Numbered from the stretch's first letter, positions 27,723 to 36,187 are shown. The stretch is DNA of 64,000 nt from Clostridia bacterium (GCA_017537175.1 JAFYLH010000006.1:62001-126000); one strand, 5' to 3'. The notes: generated by a model from the letters alone, not told the origin. Made by a program: numbers and translations.

Positions 27723-28445
27723 ATGTCCGGACATTCCAAATGGAGTAATATCAAGCACAAGAAAGAAAAGAGTGACGCTGCCAAGGCGAAGGTGTTTACC
27801 AAGATCGGTAAGGAAATGGCTGTTGCAGTAAAGGCGGGCGGTCCCGATCCTGTTTCCAACACCAAGCTTAAGGAGCTCATCGCAAAGGCTAAGTCCTTAA
27901 ATGTACCTAACGACAATATCGACCGTATCATCAAGAAGTCCTCAGGTGCAGATGCCGTTGACTACGAAGAGGTAGTATACGAGGGCTACGGTCCCAGCGG
28001 TGTTGCAGTTATCGTTGAGGCTACCACCGATAACCGTAACCGTACAGGCGGTAATGTAAGACATTTCTTCGATAAGTACGGCGGAAACCTTGGTCAGAGC
28101 GGCTGCGTATCCTTTATGTTTGAGGATAAGGGTGTTATCATCATCGAGCGTGAAAGCGGTGCCGACGAGGATAAGCTTATGGAGGATTCTCTTGAGGCAG
28201 GCGCAGAGGATTTTGTAGCAGACGAAGAGGTATTTGAGATCTATACCGTTCCTGCTGACCTTATGGCAGTAAAGGAAGACCTTGAGGCTAAGGGCTATGT
28301 TATCGCTTCTGCCGAAAAGGACAAGATCCCCTCTAATTATGTTACCCTCACCGACGAGGAGGACATCAAGAAGATGAACCTTCTCATCGAGCATCTTGAA
28401 GAGGACGACGATATTTCCGAGATCTACCATAACTGGGAAGAATAA
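27723..28445 (+). CDS. yebC: YebC/PmpR family regulator
   Basis: 240 residues beginning MSGHSKWSNIKHKKEKSDAA, the diagnostic YebC start. Family members act as transcription factors or, per more recent work on the family, as ribosome-associated factors aiding translation of proline-rich stretches. The three-domain body is full length (AVIVEATTDNRNRTGGNVRH; NLLIEHLEEDDDI near the end). Ribosome site AAGGAG. Cotranscribed with argS and closed by a GAAA-loop hairpin. Confidence 0.94.
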   Translation: MSGHSKWSNIKHKKEKSDAAKAKVFTKIGKEMAVAVKAGGPDPVSNTKLKELIAKAKSLNVPNDNIDRIIKKSSGADAVDYEEVVYEGYGPSGVAVIVEATTDNRNRTGGNVRHFFDKYGGNLGQSGCVSFMFEDKGVIIIERESGADEDKLMEDSLEAGAEDFVADEEVFEIYTVPADLMAVKEDLEAKGYVIASAEKDKIPSNYVTLTDEEDIKKMNLLIEHLEEDDDISEIYHNWEE

Positions 28446-28446
28446 T

Positions 28447-28472
28447 TTACAGGAGGCGAAAGCCTCCTGTAA
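28447..28472 (+). terminator. Hairpin after yebC
   Basis: 11-bp stem TTACAGGAGGC / GCCTCCTGTAA with a GAAA tetraloop; the following U-tract is weak. Confidence 0.7.
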
Positions 28473-28476
28473 TTAA

Positions 28477-28504
28477 ATGCATTCTGCATTCCGCACTCTG
28501 CATT
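28477..28504. repeat. Solo heptamer arm
   Basis: Four tandem heptamers ATGCATT CTGCATT CCGCACT, then CTGCATT, closely matching the right arm of the element at 14346-14583. No second arm or interior hairpin is present. It lies 20 bases before ansA. Confidence 0.65.
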
Positions 28505-28524
28505 AAGAAGTAGGACAAAAATAA

Positions 28525-29502
28525 ATGAAAAAAATCTTATTTATCGGTACCGGAGGAACAATAAGCTCAAAGCACAGCTCTATGGGTCTTGTTCCCGGCC
28601 TTGATACCGAGGCACTTATTACGGCTCTGCCGGATATACGCCAGCTTTGTGACCCCTATGCCCTGAGTCTTTATTCAATAGACAGCTCAGAGATGACCCC
28701 CGAGCATTGGCTTGGTATGGCAAGGGCGGTAAAAGAGAATTATGACGGCTACGATGCCTTTATCATCTGTCACGGAACCGATACTATGGCTTATTCCGGG
28801 GCGGCTTTGAGCTATCTTATACAGAACAGCCCCAAGCCGATAATTCTCACAGGCAGCCAGAAGCCTATTTCCTTTGATATCACCGATGCCAAGCGCAATC
28901 TCCGTGATGCTCTCCTCTGTGCGCTTCATCCCGACAGCGCGGGAGTGAATATCGTCTTTGACGGCAAGATAATTGCAGGCAGCCGTGCCGTAAAGGAAAA
29001 GACCTATTCCTTTGATGCCTTTGTCAGTGTCAATTTTCCCTATCTCGGATATATCAAGGGTGACAGTGTTGTTTACTATATCAAGCAACAAAAGGGTGAG
29101 GTGTGCTTCTATGACAGGATGGATGCAAGCATCTTTGTGCTTAAGCCTACACCGGGTATGCCCCTTGATATCATAGATACCTTGGTGCGTGACTATGACT
29201 GTCTTGTAGTGGAGTGCTACGGTATGGGCGGACTTCCAAAGGAAACGGCTGACCGTATGGCACAGGCTCTTGAAAAGCATAAATGCCTTATAGTTATGAC
29301 CACACAGGTGGCATACGAGGGCAGTAACACCGGAGTTTATGAGGTGGGCAGATATATTGGGGACAAGTTTGAATATCTCGAAGCTCACGATATGGCAAAT
29401 GCAGCCCTGTATACCAAGCTTATGTGGATGCTTGGCAACTTTGATAAAAGCGAATACAAAAATATTTTCTATACACCTGTAGGATACGATATTTATGGGT
29501 AA
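28525..29502 (+). CDS. ansA: L-asparaginase type I
   Basis: 325 residues, typical of cytoplasmic AnsA. It hydrolyses asparagine to aspartate and ammonia. Catalytic motifs are FIGTGGTISS (first threonine) and ICHGTDTMAYS (Thr-Asp pair), with a later lysine in LTGSQKPI. No signal peptide. It overlaps thiN by eight bases and shares an operon with thiN and a HAD hydrolase. With asnA and lysC in the same window, several aspartate-family steps are encoded nearby. Confidence 0.93.
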   Translation: MKKILFIGTGGTISSKHSSMGLVPGLDTEALITALPDIRQLCDPYALSLYSIDSSEMTPEHWLGMARAVKENYDGYDAFIICHGTDTMAYSGAALSYLIQNSPKPIILTGSQKPISFDITDAKRNLRDALLCALHPDSAGVNIVFDGKIIAGSRAVKEKTYSFDAFVSVNFPYLGYIKGDSVVYYIKQQKGEVCFYDRMDASIFVLKPTPGMPLDIIDTLVRDYDCLVVECYGMGGLPKETADRMAQALEKHKCLIVMTTQVAYEGSNTGVYEVGRYIGDKFEYLEAHDMANAALYTKLMWMLGNFDKSEYKNIFYTPVGYDIYG

Positions 29503-30130
29503 ATGTTATATTATAGGTGCCTGCGGCTTCAATGAAGAGATAGATCCGCAGGCAGATGACCTTGTTATAGCTGCCGACGGCGGCTACGAGGCACTTATGA
29601 AAAAGGGAATAAGAGTGGATTGCGTAATGGGAGATTTTGATTCTCTCGGCTATACTCCCGAGCATGAAAATGTAACCGTCCATCCCTGCGAAAAGGACGA
29701 TACCGACACCCGCCTTGCCTGTGAATACGGCTATGAACGGGGATACCGTAAATTTCTTATCTTTGGCGGTATCGGCGGCAGGCTTGACCATACTCTTGCA
29801 AATATGCAGACTCTTTTGGGTCTTTGCCGTATGGGAGCAGAGTCATATCTCATAGGTGAGGGTAAGATAATAACCGTTGTGGAAAACGGCTCTTTTGAGT
29901 TCAGCGGTAAAGAAAGTGGCTATCTCTCGCTTTTTCCTGCTGACGGAGCGGTAAGCGGTGTGACCCTTAAAGGCTTAAAATATCCCCTTGACAATGCAGA
30001 GCTTTTTTCTGACAGAGCATTGGCTGTAAGTAACGAATTTACAGGCGAAAAAGCCCTTGTCCGTGTGGACCAAGGCGCACTTTATATAATGTGGTATGAG
30101 GATTACAGGGAAGGAGAGAGCAGAGTATGA
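29495..30130 (+). CDS. thiN: Thiamine pyrophosphokinase
   Basis: 211 residues. It makes thiamine diphosphate from thiamine and ATP. Signatures are VIAADGGYEAL, VMGDFDSLG, EKDDTDTRLA and IFGGIGGRLDH. In Bacillus thiN ends the rlmN-prpC-prkC-rsgA-rpe-thiN-spoVM group. Here it sits about 4 kb before rlmN, behind ansA, so the cluster is rearranged. It overlaps the HAD gene by four bases. Confidence 0.93.
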   Translation: MGKCYIIGACGFNEEIDPQADDLVIAADGGYEALMKKGIRVDCVMGDFDSLGYTPEHENVTVHPCEKDDTDTRLACEYGYERGYRKFLIFGGIGGRLDHTLANMQTLLGLCRMGAESYLIGEGKIITVVENGSFEFSGKESGYLSLFPADGAVSGVTLKGLKYPLDNAELFSDRALAVSNEFTGEKALVRVDQGALYIMWYEDYREGESRV

Positions 30131-30777
30131 TAATAACAGGTGCAGTGTTTGACCTTGACGGAACGCTTATAGACTCTATGCCCATGTGGCATAACTTTGT
30201 GGGAGTTTATCTTGATAAATACAGTATGACCCCCGATGATTATCTCAAGGCAAATGCAAAGGATATGAGCTTTGCTCAGGCGGCGGAGTATATAAATGAG
30301 CACTATCCTCTCGGCAAGACCAAGGAAGAGATCGAAAAGGATATGGAGGCAACCGCAGCCGATGCCTATGCCAATACCATTGCCATAAAGCATGATGTCA
30401 AGCCCTTTCTGTTTGCTCTCCGCTGTAAGGGAGTAAGAATGTGTATAGCAACCGCAAGCCCCCGTGAATGGGCGGAGTCGGCGTTAAAGAGACTTAACAT
30501 AGATCACTATTTTTCGGTAATACTTTCCTGCTATGATCTTAAGACTTCAAAGAGCGATCCTATGATATATGACCGTGCATTTGACATTCTCGGTACAGAC
30601 CGTGAGACCACATATGTTTTTGAGGATTCGGTAAACTGTATCCGCACCGCAAAGGCGGCTGGGTACAAGGTCATAGGTGTTAAGGACGAGATGTCCGCAC
30701 CGGATGAAGAGGAAATCAAGAGACTCTCTGATATCTACATAAAGGATTTTGATGATTTCAGAGGTATGGTAAGATAA
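30127..30777 (+). CDS. HAD-superfamily hydrolase (beta-phosphoglucomutase-like)
   Basis: 216 residues. The nucleophile motif is VFDLDGTLIDSM, with motif II in CIATASPREWAESAL, the lysine region LKTSKSDP and motif IV VFEDSVNCIRTAKAAG. The cap domain between residues 20 and 85 marks it as subfamily I, the phosphatase/phosphomutase group. The substrate is unknown. It is the last gene of the ansA-thiN-HAD operon. Confidence 0.88.
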   Translation: MIITGAVFDLDGTLIDSMPMWHNFVGVYLDKYSMTPDDYLKANAKDMSFAQAAEYINEHYPLGKTKEEIEKDMEATAADAYANTIAIKHDVKPFLFALRCKGVRMCIATASPREWAESALKRLNIDHYFSVILSCYDLKTSKSDPMIYDRAFDILGTDRETTYVFEDSVNCIRTAKAAGYKVIGVKDEMSAPDEEEIKRLSDIYIKDFDDFRGMVR

Positions 30778-30802
30778 AAAGACTTGAGAGGCAAGTCCTT
30801 TT
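30778..30802 (+). terminator. Terminator of the ansA-thiN-HAD operon
   Basis: Stem AAAAGACTTG / CAAGTCCTTTT with an AGAGG loop, directly after the stop codon. Confidence 0.85.
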
Positions 30803-30805
30803 ATA

Positions 30806-31033
30806 ATTCTCAATTCTTAATTCTCAATTCTCAATTGAATGAAGAAAACAGTTGCCGAGGCAACTGTTTTCATTTGTTTATATAAGAGTATACTGATGCT
30901 TATTGCATAGTTAAACAATTACAATAAGTGAAAATTATATAATACATCTAACCAAAAATAAGATGAAGATTCTCGACCTAAAGGGAGAAAATCCACCATA
31001 ATTCTGCATTCTCTATTCTGCGCTCTGCATTAA
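30806..31033. repeat. Heptamer-arm element copy 2
   Basis: A 228-bp non-coding element between convergent HAD and tmk genes. The left arm is four heptamers of the ATTCTCA type. The right arm is ATTCTGC, ATTCTCT, ATTCTGC, GCTCTGC, ending exactly at the tmk stop codon. Hairpin 1 (30844-30871) has the same 12-bp stem as copy 1, GAAAACAGTTGC/GCAACTGTTTTC, with a different loop. Hairpin 2 is GATTCTCGACC..GGGAGAAAATC (about 30970-30994). Both arms read in the same orientation, unlike the inverted arms of copies 1 and 3. Confidence 0.72.
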
Positions 31034-31642
31034 TTACAGTATAGCTTCAACCTTTGCCAATATCTCCTCCGCTATGATCTCGGGGGAGCGTGTTCCGTCG
31101 ATTATGAGTATGCTTTCCTTGTCCTTTAACTGTTCAAAGAGATCGAAGAAGTTTTTTCTTATCTGCTGCTGTCTTTCCAGCTTTTCAAATATTTCTGTTT
31201 CGCCGCGGTTTTCTACTCTTTGCATAGACTGCTCGGCGGGGACATCAAGAAAGATGTGCAGATCCGGTCTTGCCATCTGCATTGCCTCGCGGTTGAGGGC
31301 CATTATCCAGTCAAGGTCACAGTCTACCGACTGATATGCAAAGGAGGACAGATAGTATCTGTCGCAGAGAACCGTATTACCCTTACTTAGATTGTCAAGT
31401 ATTCCGTCCTCGGCTGTGATATGATCAAGCCTGTCGGCGGCAAAAAGGGCAGCTATAGCCTTGAGGTCTGTTTTTTCTTCTCCGGTAAGATATTTGCGAA
31501 GCTGCTTTCCCATAGAATTTCCGGTGGGCTCTCTGGTTATATGTACAGGTATGCTGCGCTCTGTAAGGGCTCGGTGCAACGCATTGATTTGCGTGGTCTT
31601 TCCGCTTCCGTCTATACCCTCGAATACAATGAATTTTGACAT
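31034..31642 (-). CDS. tmk: Thymidylate kinase
   Basis: 202 residues from the ATG at 31642, with GGAG nine bases upstream; a longer frame beginning at 31765 lacks a ribosome site and is not typical. It phosphorylates dTMP to dTDP. P-loop FEGIDGSGKTT, DR(Y) motif CDRYYLSSFAYQS and the lid region (QRVENRG) are intact. Its stop codon is the first base after the heptamer element. Confidence 0.95.
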   Translation of the reverse strand: MSKFIVFEGIDGSGKTTQINALHRALTERSIPVHITREPTGNSMGKQLRKYLTGEEKTDLKAIAALFAADRLDHITAEDGILDNLSKGNTVLCDRYYLSSFAYQSVDCDLDWIMALNREAMQMARPDLHIFLDVPAEQSMQRVENRGETEIFEKLERQQQIRKNFFDLFEQLKDKESILIIDGTRSPEIIAEEILAKVEAIL

Positions 31643-31712
31643 ATTGTTCTCCGCTGTGGTTAATGATGATTTGTTGATTACGGATGAGTGGCATTTGTTT
31701 AACAATAACCGT

Positions 31713-31739
31713 ATCACACAAGCGTTATCATTGTGTGAT
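31713..31739. promoter_or_regulatory. Inverted repeat upstream of tmk
   Basis: Perfect 9-bp arms ATCACACAA / TTGTGTGAT separated by nine bases. There is no U-tract on either strand, so an operator or leader hairpin for tmk is more likely than a terminator. No clear -35/-10 pair was found for tmk. Confidence 0.45.
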
Positions 31740-31796
31740 ATTAAATGATTTTTAAAAGACTTCACCCGATTATGGATGCAAACACTTGTTTGCTAA

Positions 31797-31822
31797 AAAA
31801 TCCGAGCAGATGCTCGGATTTT
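31797..31822 (-). terminator. Terminator of the small membrane protein gene
   Basis: AAAATCCGAGCA / TGCTCGGATTTT with a tiny loop, followed on the minus strand by a T-run. Confidence 0.85.
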
Positions 31823-31830
31823 CAGAGTTT

Positions 31831-32091
31831 TCAGAATGCAAGACCTTCGTCGGCCTCGTCGTCAGCGGTGTCCTCTTCGATCTCATTGTAGAGTCCGTCA
31901 CCGTCATAGCAGCCGTCGCAGTCATCAAAGAAGAAGTCATCGTCAAAGTTGAAAGGATCAGACTCCTTTACGACACGCTTTTTGTTATACTTTTTGTAAA
32001 TCAGCATAGCAGCTACAAAAATGGCCGCAAGTGCGCCGAGGATTACAATAATCTTGATCAGAGTATTGGTGCTGTTGTTCTTGTTTTCCAT
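31831..32091 (-). CDS. Small single-pass membrane protein with acidic tail
   Basis: 86 residues. A polar N-terminus is followed by one membrane helix (about residues 10-31), a short basic stretch (KKYNKKR) and a very acidic cytoplasmic tail rich in Asp and Glu with DDFFFDDCDGCYDGD. No family recognised. It has a promoter and terminator of its own. The start follows AAAGGATG. Confidence 0.65.
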   Translation of the reverse strand: MENKNNSTNTLIKIIVILGALAAIFVAAMLIYKKYNKKRVVKESDPFNFDDDFFFDDCDGCYDGDGLYNEIEEDTADDEADEGLAF

Positions 32092-32127
32092 ACGATCAAC
32101 ATCCTTTCCGAATATATATCTGGTTGT

Positions 32128-32156
32128 ATTATATCACAAACATCAGAGAATGTAAA
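32128..32156 (-). promoter_or_regulatory. Promoter of the 86-residue membrane protein gene
   Basis: Minus strand TTTACA (32156-32151), 17-base spacer, TATAAT (32133-32128). Confidence 0.8.
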
Positions 32157-32207
32157 CATATTTTTGGCTGTTTTTTTAAAAATTATTATAATTAATCATA
32201 TTAAAAG

Positions 32208-32236
32208 TTGCATTTTTTATCAAACTATGTTATACT
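32208..32236 (+). promoter_or_regulatory. rlmN promoter predicting a leaderless transcript
   Basis: TTGCAT (32208-32213), 17-base spacer, TATACT (32231-32236). The ATG at 32245 lies nine bases after the -10, so transcription would start at or within two bases of the codon. No Shine-Dalgarno precedes it. Confidence 0.6.
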
Positions 32237-32244
32237 ACTGTATT

Positions 32245-33282
32245 ATGAAGAAAGAAATTCTCTGTATGATGCCATATGAGCTGGAGGATATGCTCCGGGC
32301 TTACGGCGAAAAGGCATATAAGGCAAAGCAGATATTTGCGTGGCTTCACAGAGGAGCTACCTTTGATGAGATGAGCGACATCTCAAAGAAAACACGGCAG
32401 TTCCTTTCGGAGAACACTACTCTTGTGTATCCCGAGATCGTGCAGAAGCAGGTATCAAAGCTTGACGGTACTGTAAAGTATCTGTTTTCTATGTACGACG
32501 GTCAGCTTATCGAGAGCGTCGTTATGCGTTACAAGCACGGTAACTCCATATGTATATCCAGTCAGGCGGGCTGCCGTATGGGGTGCAGATTTTGCGCTTC
32601 CACCCTGGGAGGCAAGGCAAGAGACCTTTCCTCGGGTGAGATACTTTCCCAGATCATCGTTGCTCAAAAGGACATAGGTGAGCGCATAGATAATGTAGTT
32701 ATGATGGGCATAGGCGAGCCCCTTGATAACTATGACAATGTTATCCGTTTTCTTGAGCTTGTGGGGGCGCCCGGCGGACTTAATATCGGCTACAGGCATA
32801 TATCCCTTTCCACTTGCGGACTTGTAGACAGGATATACCGTCTGGCAGAGGAGGAGTATCCCATCACCCTGTCCATATCTCTTCACGCCACAAGGGATGA
32901 GGAGAGAGACGAGATAATGCCCATAAACAAAAAATGGGGCATAGATGAGCTGCTTTCTGCCTGCAGGGCATATTTTGACAAGACCGGCAGACGCATATCC
33001 TTTGAGTATACACTTATCCACGGCAAAAACGACACGCCTGCCCACGCCAAGCGTCTGGCATCGCTTTTGCTTAAATATTTTGACAAGGCTCCCTTCCATG
33101 TCAACCTTATACCGGTAAACACGGTAGCTGAAAGCGGCTTTACGGCAGGAAATGAGCAGAGTATAAAGAGATTTACAGAGATTCTTGAAAAATCGGGTGT
33201 CAATGCTACCAGACGCCGTAGGTTAGGCTCGGATATCGATGCCTCCTGCGGACAGCTCAGACACAAAAACAGTAATAAATAG
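32245..33282 (+). CDS. rlmN: Dual-specificity rRNA/tRNA adenine C2-methyltransferase RlmN
   Basis: 345 residues. A radical-SAM enzyme methylating A2503 of 23S rRNA and A37 of some tRNAs. The cluster motif CRMGCRFC (CX3CX2C) and the C-terminal catalytic cysteine in DASCGQLR are both present. The N-terminal RlmN domain (YGEKAYKAKQIFAWLH) fixes the start near 32245; a much longer frame upstream is non-coding. ATGs at 32266/32269 are alternative starts. It begins the rlmN-prpC-prkC operon. Confidence 0.95.
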   Translation: MKKEILCMMPYELEDMLRAYGEKAYKAKQIFAWLHRGATFDEMSDISKKTRQFLSENTTLVYPEIVQKQVSKLDGTVKYLFSMYDGQLIESVVMRYKHGNSICISSQAGCRMGCRFCASTLGGKARDLSSGEILSQIIVAQKDIGERIDNVVMMGIGEPLDNYDNVIRFLELVGAPGGLNIGYRHISLSTCGLVDRIYRLAEEEYPITLSISLHATRDEERDEIMPINKKWGIDELLSACRAYFDKTGRRISFEYTLIHGKNDTPAHAKRLASLLLKYFDKAPFHVNLIPVNTVAESGFTAGNEQSIKRFTEILEKSGVNATRRRRLGSDIDASCGQLRHKNSNK

Positions 33283-33293
33283 GAGGTGAGACT

Positions 33294-34085
33294 GTGTATT
33301 TTCTCGGAAAAACCGATATAGGTAAACAAAGGCAGACCAATCAGGATAACTTTTTGACCATGCGTGTCTGTGACAATGTGACCCTTTTCGTTTTGTGTGA
33401 CGGAATGGGCGGTACCAACGGGGGAAATATTGCATCAAGTCTCGCCATGCGTACCTTTGCTGAATATATAGAGCAGGCTCTTGTCGACTCTGTCAATGAT
33501 GACGGGATATGCGATGTATCCGGCTTCAATCTGCCCCTGCTTATGAACGAGGCGGTGGGTGCTGCCAACAAGGCGGTATACTCAAGGGCAAGAGAAAACT
33601 CCGAGCTTACCAATATGGGAACCACCATTGTTGCGGCACTGGCGGCAGACGATGAGATCCATATCGCCAATGTAGGCGACAGCCGTATGTATCTGCTGGA
33701 GGGCAAGGAGCTTACCCAGCTTACTCACGATCATTCTTATGTTCAGATGCTGGTGGATATGGGACAGCTGACCAAGGAGGAGGCCGCCACTAATCCTCGA
33801 CGCAATATCCTTACCCGTGCGGTGGGCACAGAGCCGACTGTTGATGCCGATGTCATAACCGTAGATATACCGAAGGAAGGCTCATATTTTGCACTTTGCT
33901 CGGACGGACTGTATAATTTCCTTACAGAAAAGGAATTTATAGGTATAGTAAGAAAAAAATATAAGGATTATGACGATGACGATTATGATGCGGAGTTGAC
34001 CTTAAAGACAGGGTTGTTGGTTGACACCGCAAACGCCAACGGCGGCGGTGATAACATTACCATTATTCTTATCAAGATAGTATGA
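33294..34085 (+). CDS. prpC: PP2C-family serine/threonine phosphatase
   Basis: 263 residues with a GTG start six bases after AGGAGGT. It dephosphorylates targets of the neighbouring PrkC kinase. PP2C motifs: TNQDNF, CDGMGGTNGG, NVGDSRMYLL, SDGLYNFL and GGDNITIIL, all with metal-binding aspartates. A 20-residue acidic insert before the end (KDYDDDDYDAELT) is slightly unusual. It lies 11 bases after rlmN and 10 before prkC. Confidence 0.94.
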   Translation: MYFLGKTDIGKQRQTNQDNFLTMRVCDNVTLFVLCDGMGGTNGGNIASSLAMRTFAEYIEQALVDSVNDDGICDVSGFNLPLLMNEAVGAANKAVYSRARENSELTNMGTTIVAALAADDEIHIANVGDSRMYLLEGKELTQLTHDHSYVQMLVDMGQLTKEEAATNPRRNILTRAVGTEPTVDADVITVDIPKEGSYFALCSDGLYNFLTEKEFIGIVRKKYKDYDDDDYDAELTLKTGLLVDTANANGGGDNITIILIKIV

Positions 34086-34095
34086 GGAAATAATG

Positions 34096-35832
34096 ATGAA
34101 CGCATTTGATAAATATGTAGGTCAAGTGTTTGACAACAGATATAAGATAACCAAGGTGTTGGGTGTCGGCGGTATGGCTGTGGTATTTGAGGCTTTTGAT
34201 ACCAAGCTTAACCGTATAGTTGCACTTAAGATGCTCAAGGATGAGATAGCCAATGATTCTCAGTCGGTAAAACGTTTTATCAACGAATCCAAGGCTGTTT
34301 CTATGCTTGCTCATCCCAACATCGTCAGCATATACGATGTTTCGGTTAAGGATAACCTTAAATATATCGTTATGGAACGGGTTGACGGTATAACCCTTAA
34401 GAGCTATATGACTCAGAAGGGAGTGTTGTCTCTTGCCGAGACCCTCAGCTATGCCGAGCAGATATTACGCGCATTGGAGCACGCACACTCCAAGGGTATT
34501 ATCCACCGTGATATCAAGCCTCAGAATATTATGCTCTTAAAGAACGGCAGGATCAAGGTTACAGATTTTGGTATAGCCAAGCTTCCCAATGCAGAGACGG
34601 TTACCATGACCGATAAGGCAATAGGAACGGTATTCTATATCAGTCCCGAGCAGGCAAGCGGCAAGGCTATCGATCAGCGCAGTGATCTTTATTCTCTTGG
34701 TGTTCTTATGTATGAAATGGCAACAGGACAGCTGCCCTTTAATGCAGAGAGTCCTGTTTCGGTTGCCCTTATGCAGGTCAATGCCAAGGCTAAGGCACCC
34801 CGTGAGATAATGCCCAATATCCCTCTGGGATTGGAGCAGATAATTATGCTTGCAATGGAAAAGCAGCCTGAACGCCGTTTCCAAAATGCCGCACAGATGC
34901 TGCGTCATCTTATACAGATCAAGAATAATCCCACTTATGTTTTCAAGACCAAAAGCCGCGACGGCAAGATAGCCATCGAGGATGTGGAAAAGTCAAAGGG
35001 TGCAGATCAGACACCCGGCAGAGTTTCAAGACCTATGTTCCCCATGATCATGGGCATATCCCTTGCGTTTCTTTTGGTATTTGGTTTTGTTGTTATTCAT
35101 ATGTGTACCTGGTTCGGACTTTTCAACTGGGCGGATATCTTAAGCTTTGGCAAGGATGCCGATCCTGAAGAGGAGATCGAGGAGCTTAATAACTCCGAGA
35201 CAGTATCGGTTCCCAACCTTATGGGTAAGGTTATCACTCAGGAGTTCAGAGATGAGCTTGAGGCGCAGGGCTTTAAGCTTACATTAAAGTATGATGACAG
35301 CCAGCCGGATGTTGCGGTCAATACGGTACTTGGTCAGTTCCCCGAGGCGGGAGCAGAGCGCAAGATCATACCCGGTCAGCAATATTGCGATATCAAGCTG
35401 ACACTCAGCCGCGGTAAGGATGCAAAGGTGCTTCCCGACCTTACGGTCAAGGATTACCGCGAGGTGGAGATCAAGCTCTCGGATATGGGACTTAAATTCG
35501 AGGAAAAATACGAGGTCAATGATAATATACCTGTAGGATGCATTATCCGTACAGTACCTATGGCAGGCGAAAAGGTAAATGCAGGAGATACCATAGTTCT
35601 GTATATCAGCAAGGGCACCGACGTCAAGTATGTACAGGTTCCCAACTTTGTAGGCCTCACCGAGGCTCAGGCAAAGGCACAGCTTGCAGATTATAATCTT
35701 GTTTTGGGTGAGATCACCTATGAGCAGTCCTCCAAGCCTGCGGGCACTGTCATAGGGCAGAGCCGTGCGGCATACGAAAGTGTACCCGAAAAGACTACCA
35801 AGATAGATCTTGTAATAAGCAAAGGACAGTAA
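34096..35832 (+). CDS. prkC: PASTA-domain serine/threonine kinase PrkC
   Basis: 578 residues from the second of two adjacent ATGs (34093/34096), better spaced from GAGGA. The Hanks kinase domain (residues 1-270) has GVGGMAVVFEA, the catalytic loop HRDIKPQN, VTDFGIAK and GTVFYISPEQ. One membrane helix (about 313-337) leads to three extracellular PASTA units (VSVPNLMG; KVLPDLTVKDY; VQVPNFVGLT). Such kinases sense muropeptides or lipid II and control growth and spore germination. The paired phosphatase is just upstream. Confidence 0.95.
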   Translation: MNAFDKYVGQVFDNRYKITKVLGVGGMAVVFEAFDTKLNRIVALKMLKDEIANDSQSVKRFINESKAVSMLAHPNIVSIYDVSVKDNLKYIVMERVDGITLKSYMTQKGVLSLAETLSYAEQILRALEHAHSKGIIHRDIKPQNIMLLKNGRIKVTDFGIAKLPNAETVTMTDKAIGTVFYISPEQASGKAIDQRSDLYSLGVLMYEMATGQLPFNAESPVSVALMQVNAKAKAPREIMPNIPLGLEQIIMLAMEKQPERRFQNAAQMLRHLIQIKNNPTYVFKTKSRDGKIAIEDVEKSKGADQTPGRVSRPMFPMIMGISLAFLLVFGFVVIHMCTWFGLFNWADILSFGKDADPEEEIEELNNSETVSVPNLMGKVITQEFRDELEAQGFKLTLKYDDSQPDVAVNTVLGQFPEAGAERKIIPGQQYCDIKLTLSRGKDAKVLPDLTVKDYREVEIKLSDMGLKFEEKYEVNDNIPVGCIIRTVPMAGEKVNAGDTIVLYISKGTDVKYVQVPNFVGLTEAQAKAQLADYNLVLGEITYEQSSKPAGTVIGQSRAAYESVPEKTTKIDLVISKGQ

Positions 35833-35838
35833 AATAAG

Positions 35839-35872
35839 TTAGAAAACAGTGTCAAAAGACACTGTTTTCTAA
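35839..35872 (+). terminator. Terminator between convergent prkC and spoVM
   Basis: 15-bp perfect stem TTAGAAAACAGTGTC / GACACTGTTTTCTAA with an AAAA loop. It lies between the two stop codons and can serve both strands. Confidence 0.85.
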
Positions 35873-35874
35873 AA

Positions 35875-35949
35875 TTATTTATGTAGTTTAAAAATTCTTG
35901 CAAGTATGGGCGCGAGTATACGGGGTGACTTTACAACTACTATCTTCAT
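35875..35949 (-). CDS. spoVM: SpoVM-like sporulation microprotein
   Basis: 24 residues, starting MKIVVVKSPRI and ending FKLHK, with an AGGAG site seven bases upstream. It matches the 26-residue Bacillus SpoVM in length, the Lys-7 and Pro-9 positions, a following amphipathic helix (ILAPILARIF) and a basic end. SpoVM recognises the convex forespore membrane and anchors the SpoIVA coat platform. In Bacillus spoVM lies in the prkC-rsgA-thiN neighbourhood, as here. The family is recognised by eye only. Confidence 0.75.
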   Translation of the reverse strand: MKIVVVKSPRILAPILARIFKLHK

Positions 35950-35961
35950 ATGTAGACTCCT

Positions 35962-36120
35962 TTATATGTTTGTGAAATAAACTATGCCTGCGCTGATTAT
36001 GATTATCGATTCTATGACCACCAGTACAGAGCAGGGCAAAAAGTAGGTAAGCAGAATACCTGCACCGAATGCAAGAGCGATATATCCTGCCGAGCGGCAA
36101 ATACATTTTATGGCACGCAT
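35962..36120 (-). CDS. Small two-helix membrane protein cotranscribed with spoVM
   Basis: 52 residues with an AAGGGA ribosome site. After a basic start (MRAIKCICR) come two hydrophobic stretches (GYIALAFGAGILLTYFLP and VLVVIESIIIISAGIVYF) split by Pro-Cys-Ser. The spoVM start is 12 bases after its stop, so they form an operon. No family name can be given. The position suggests a sporulation role (inference). Confidence 0.6.
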   Translation of the reverse strand: MRAIKCICRSAGYIALAFGAGILLTYFLPCSVLVVIESIIIISAGIVYFTNI

Positions 36121-36187
36121 AACAAAAATCCCTTCCGTCATTCTCTAATAACAGAGTATGACAAAAGGGGAAATGTGTTAATATTAG

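Noticed and set aside
31786..32244. N-terminal extension of RlmN
   Set aside because: The frame is open but antisense to the small membrane protein gene, contains the rlmN promoter and does not resemble RlmN.
35888..36106. A 72-residue minus-strand protein in another frame
   Set aside because: It overlaps spoVM and the 52-residue gene, lacks a ribosome site and has no coherent hydrophobic pattern.
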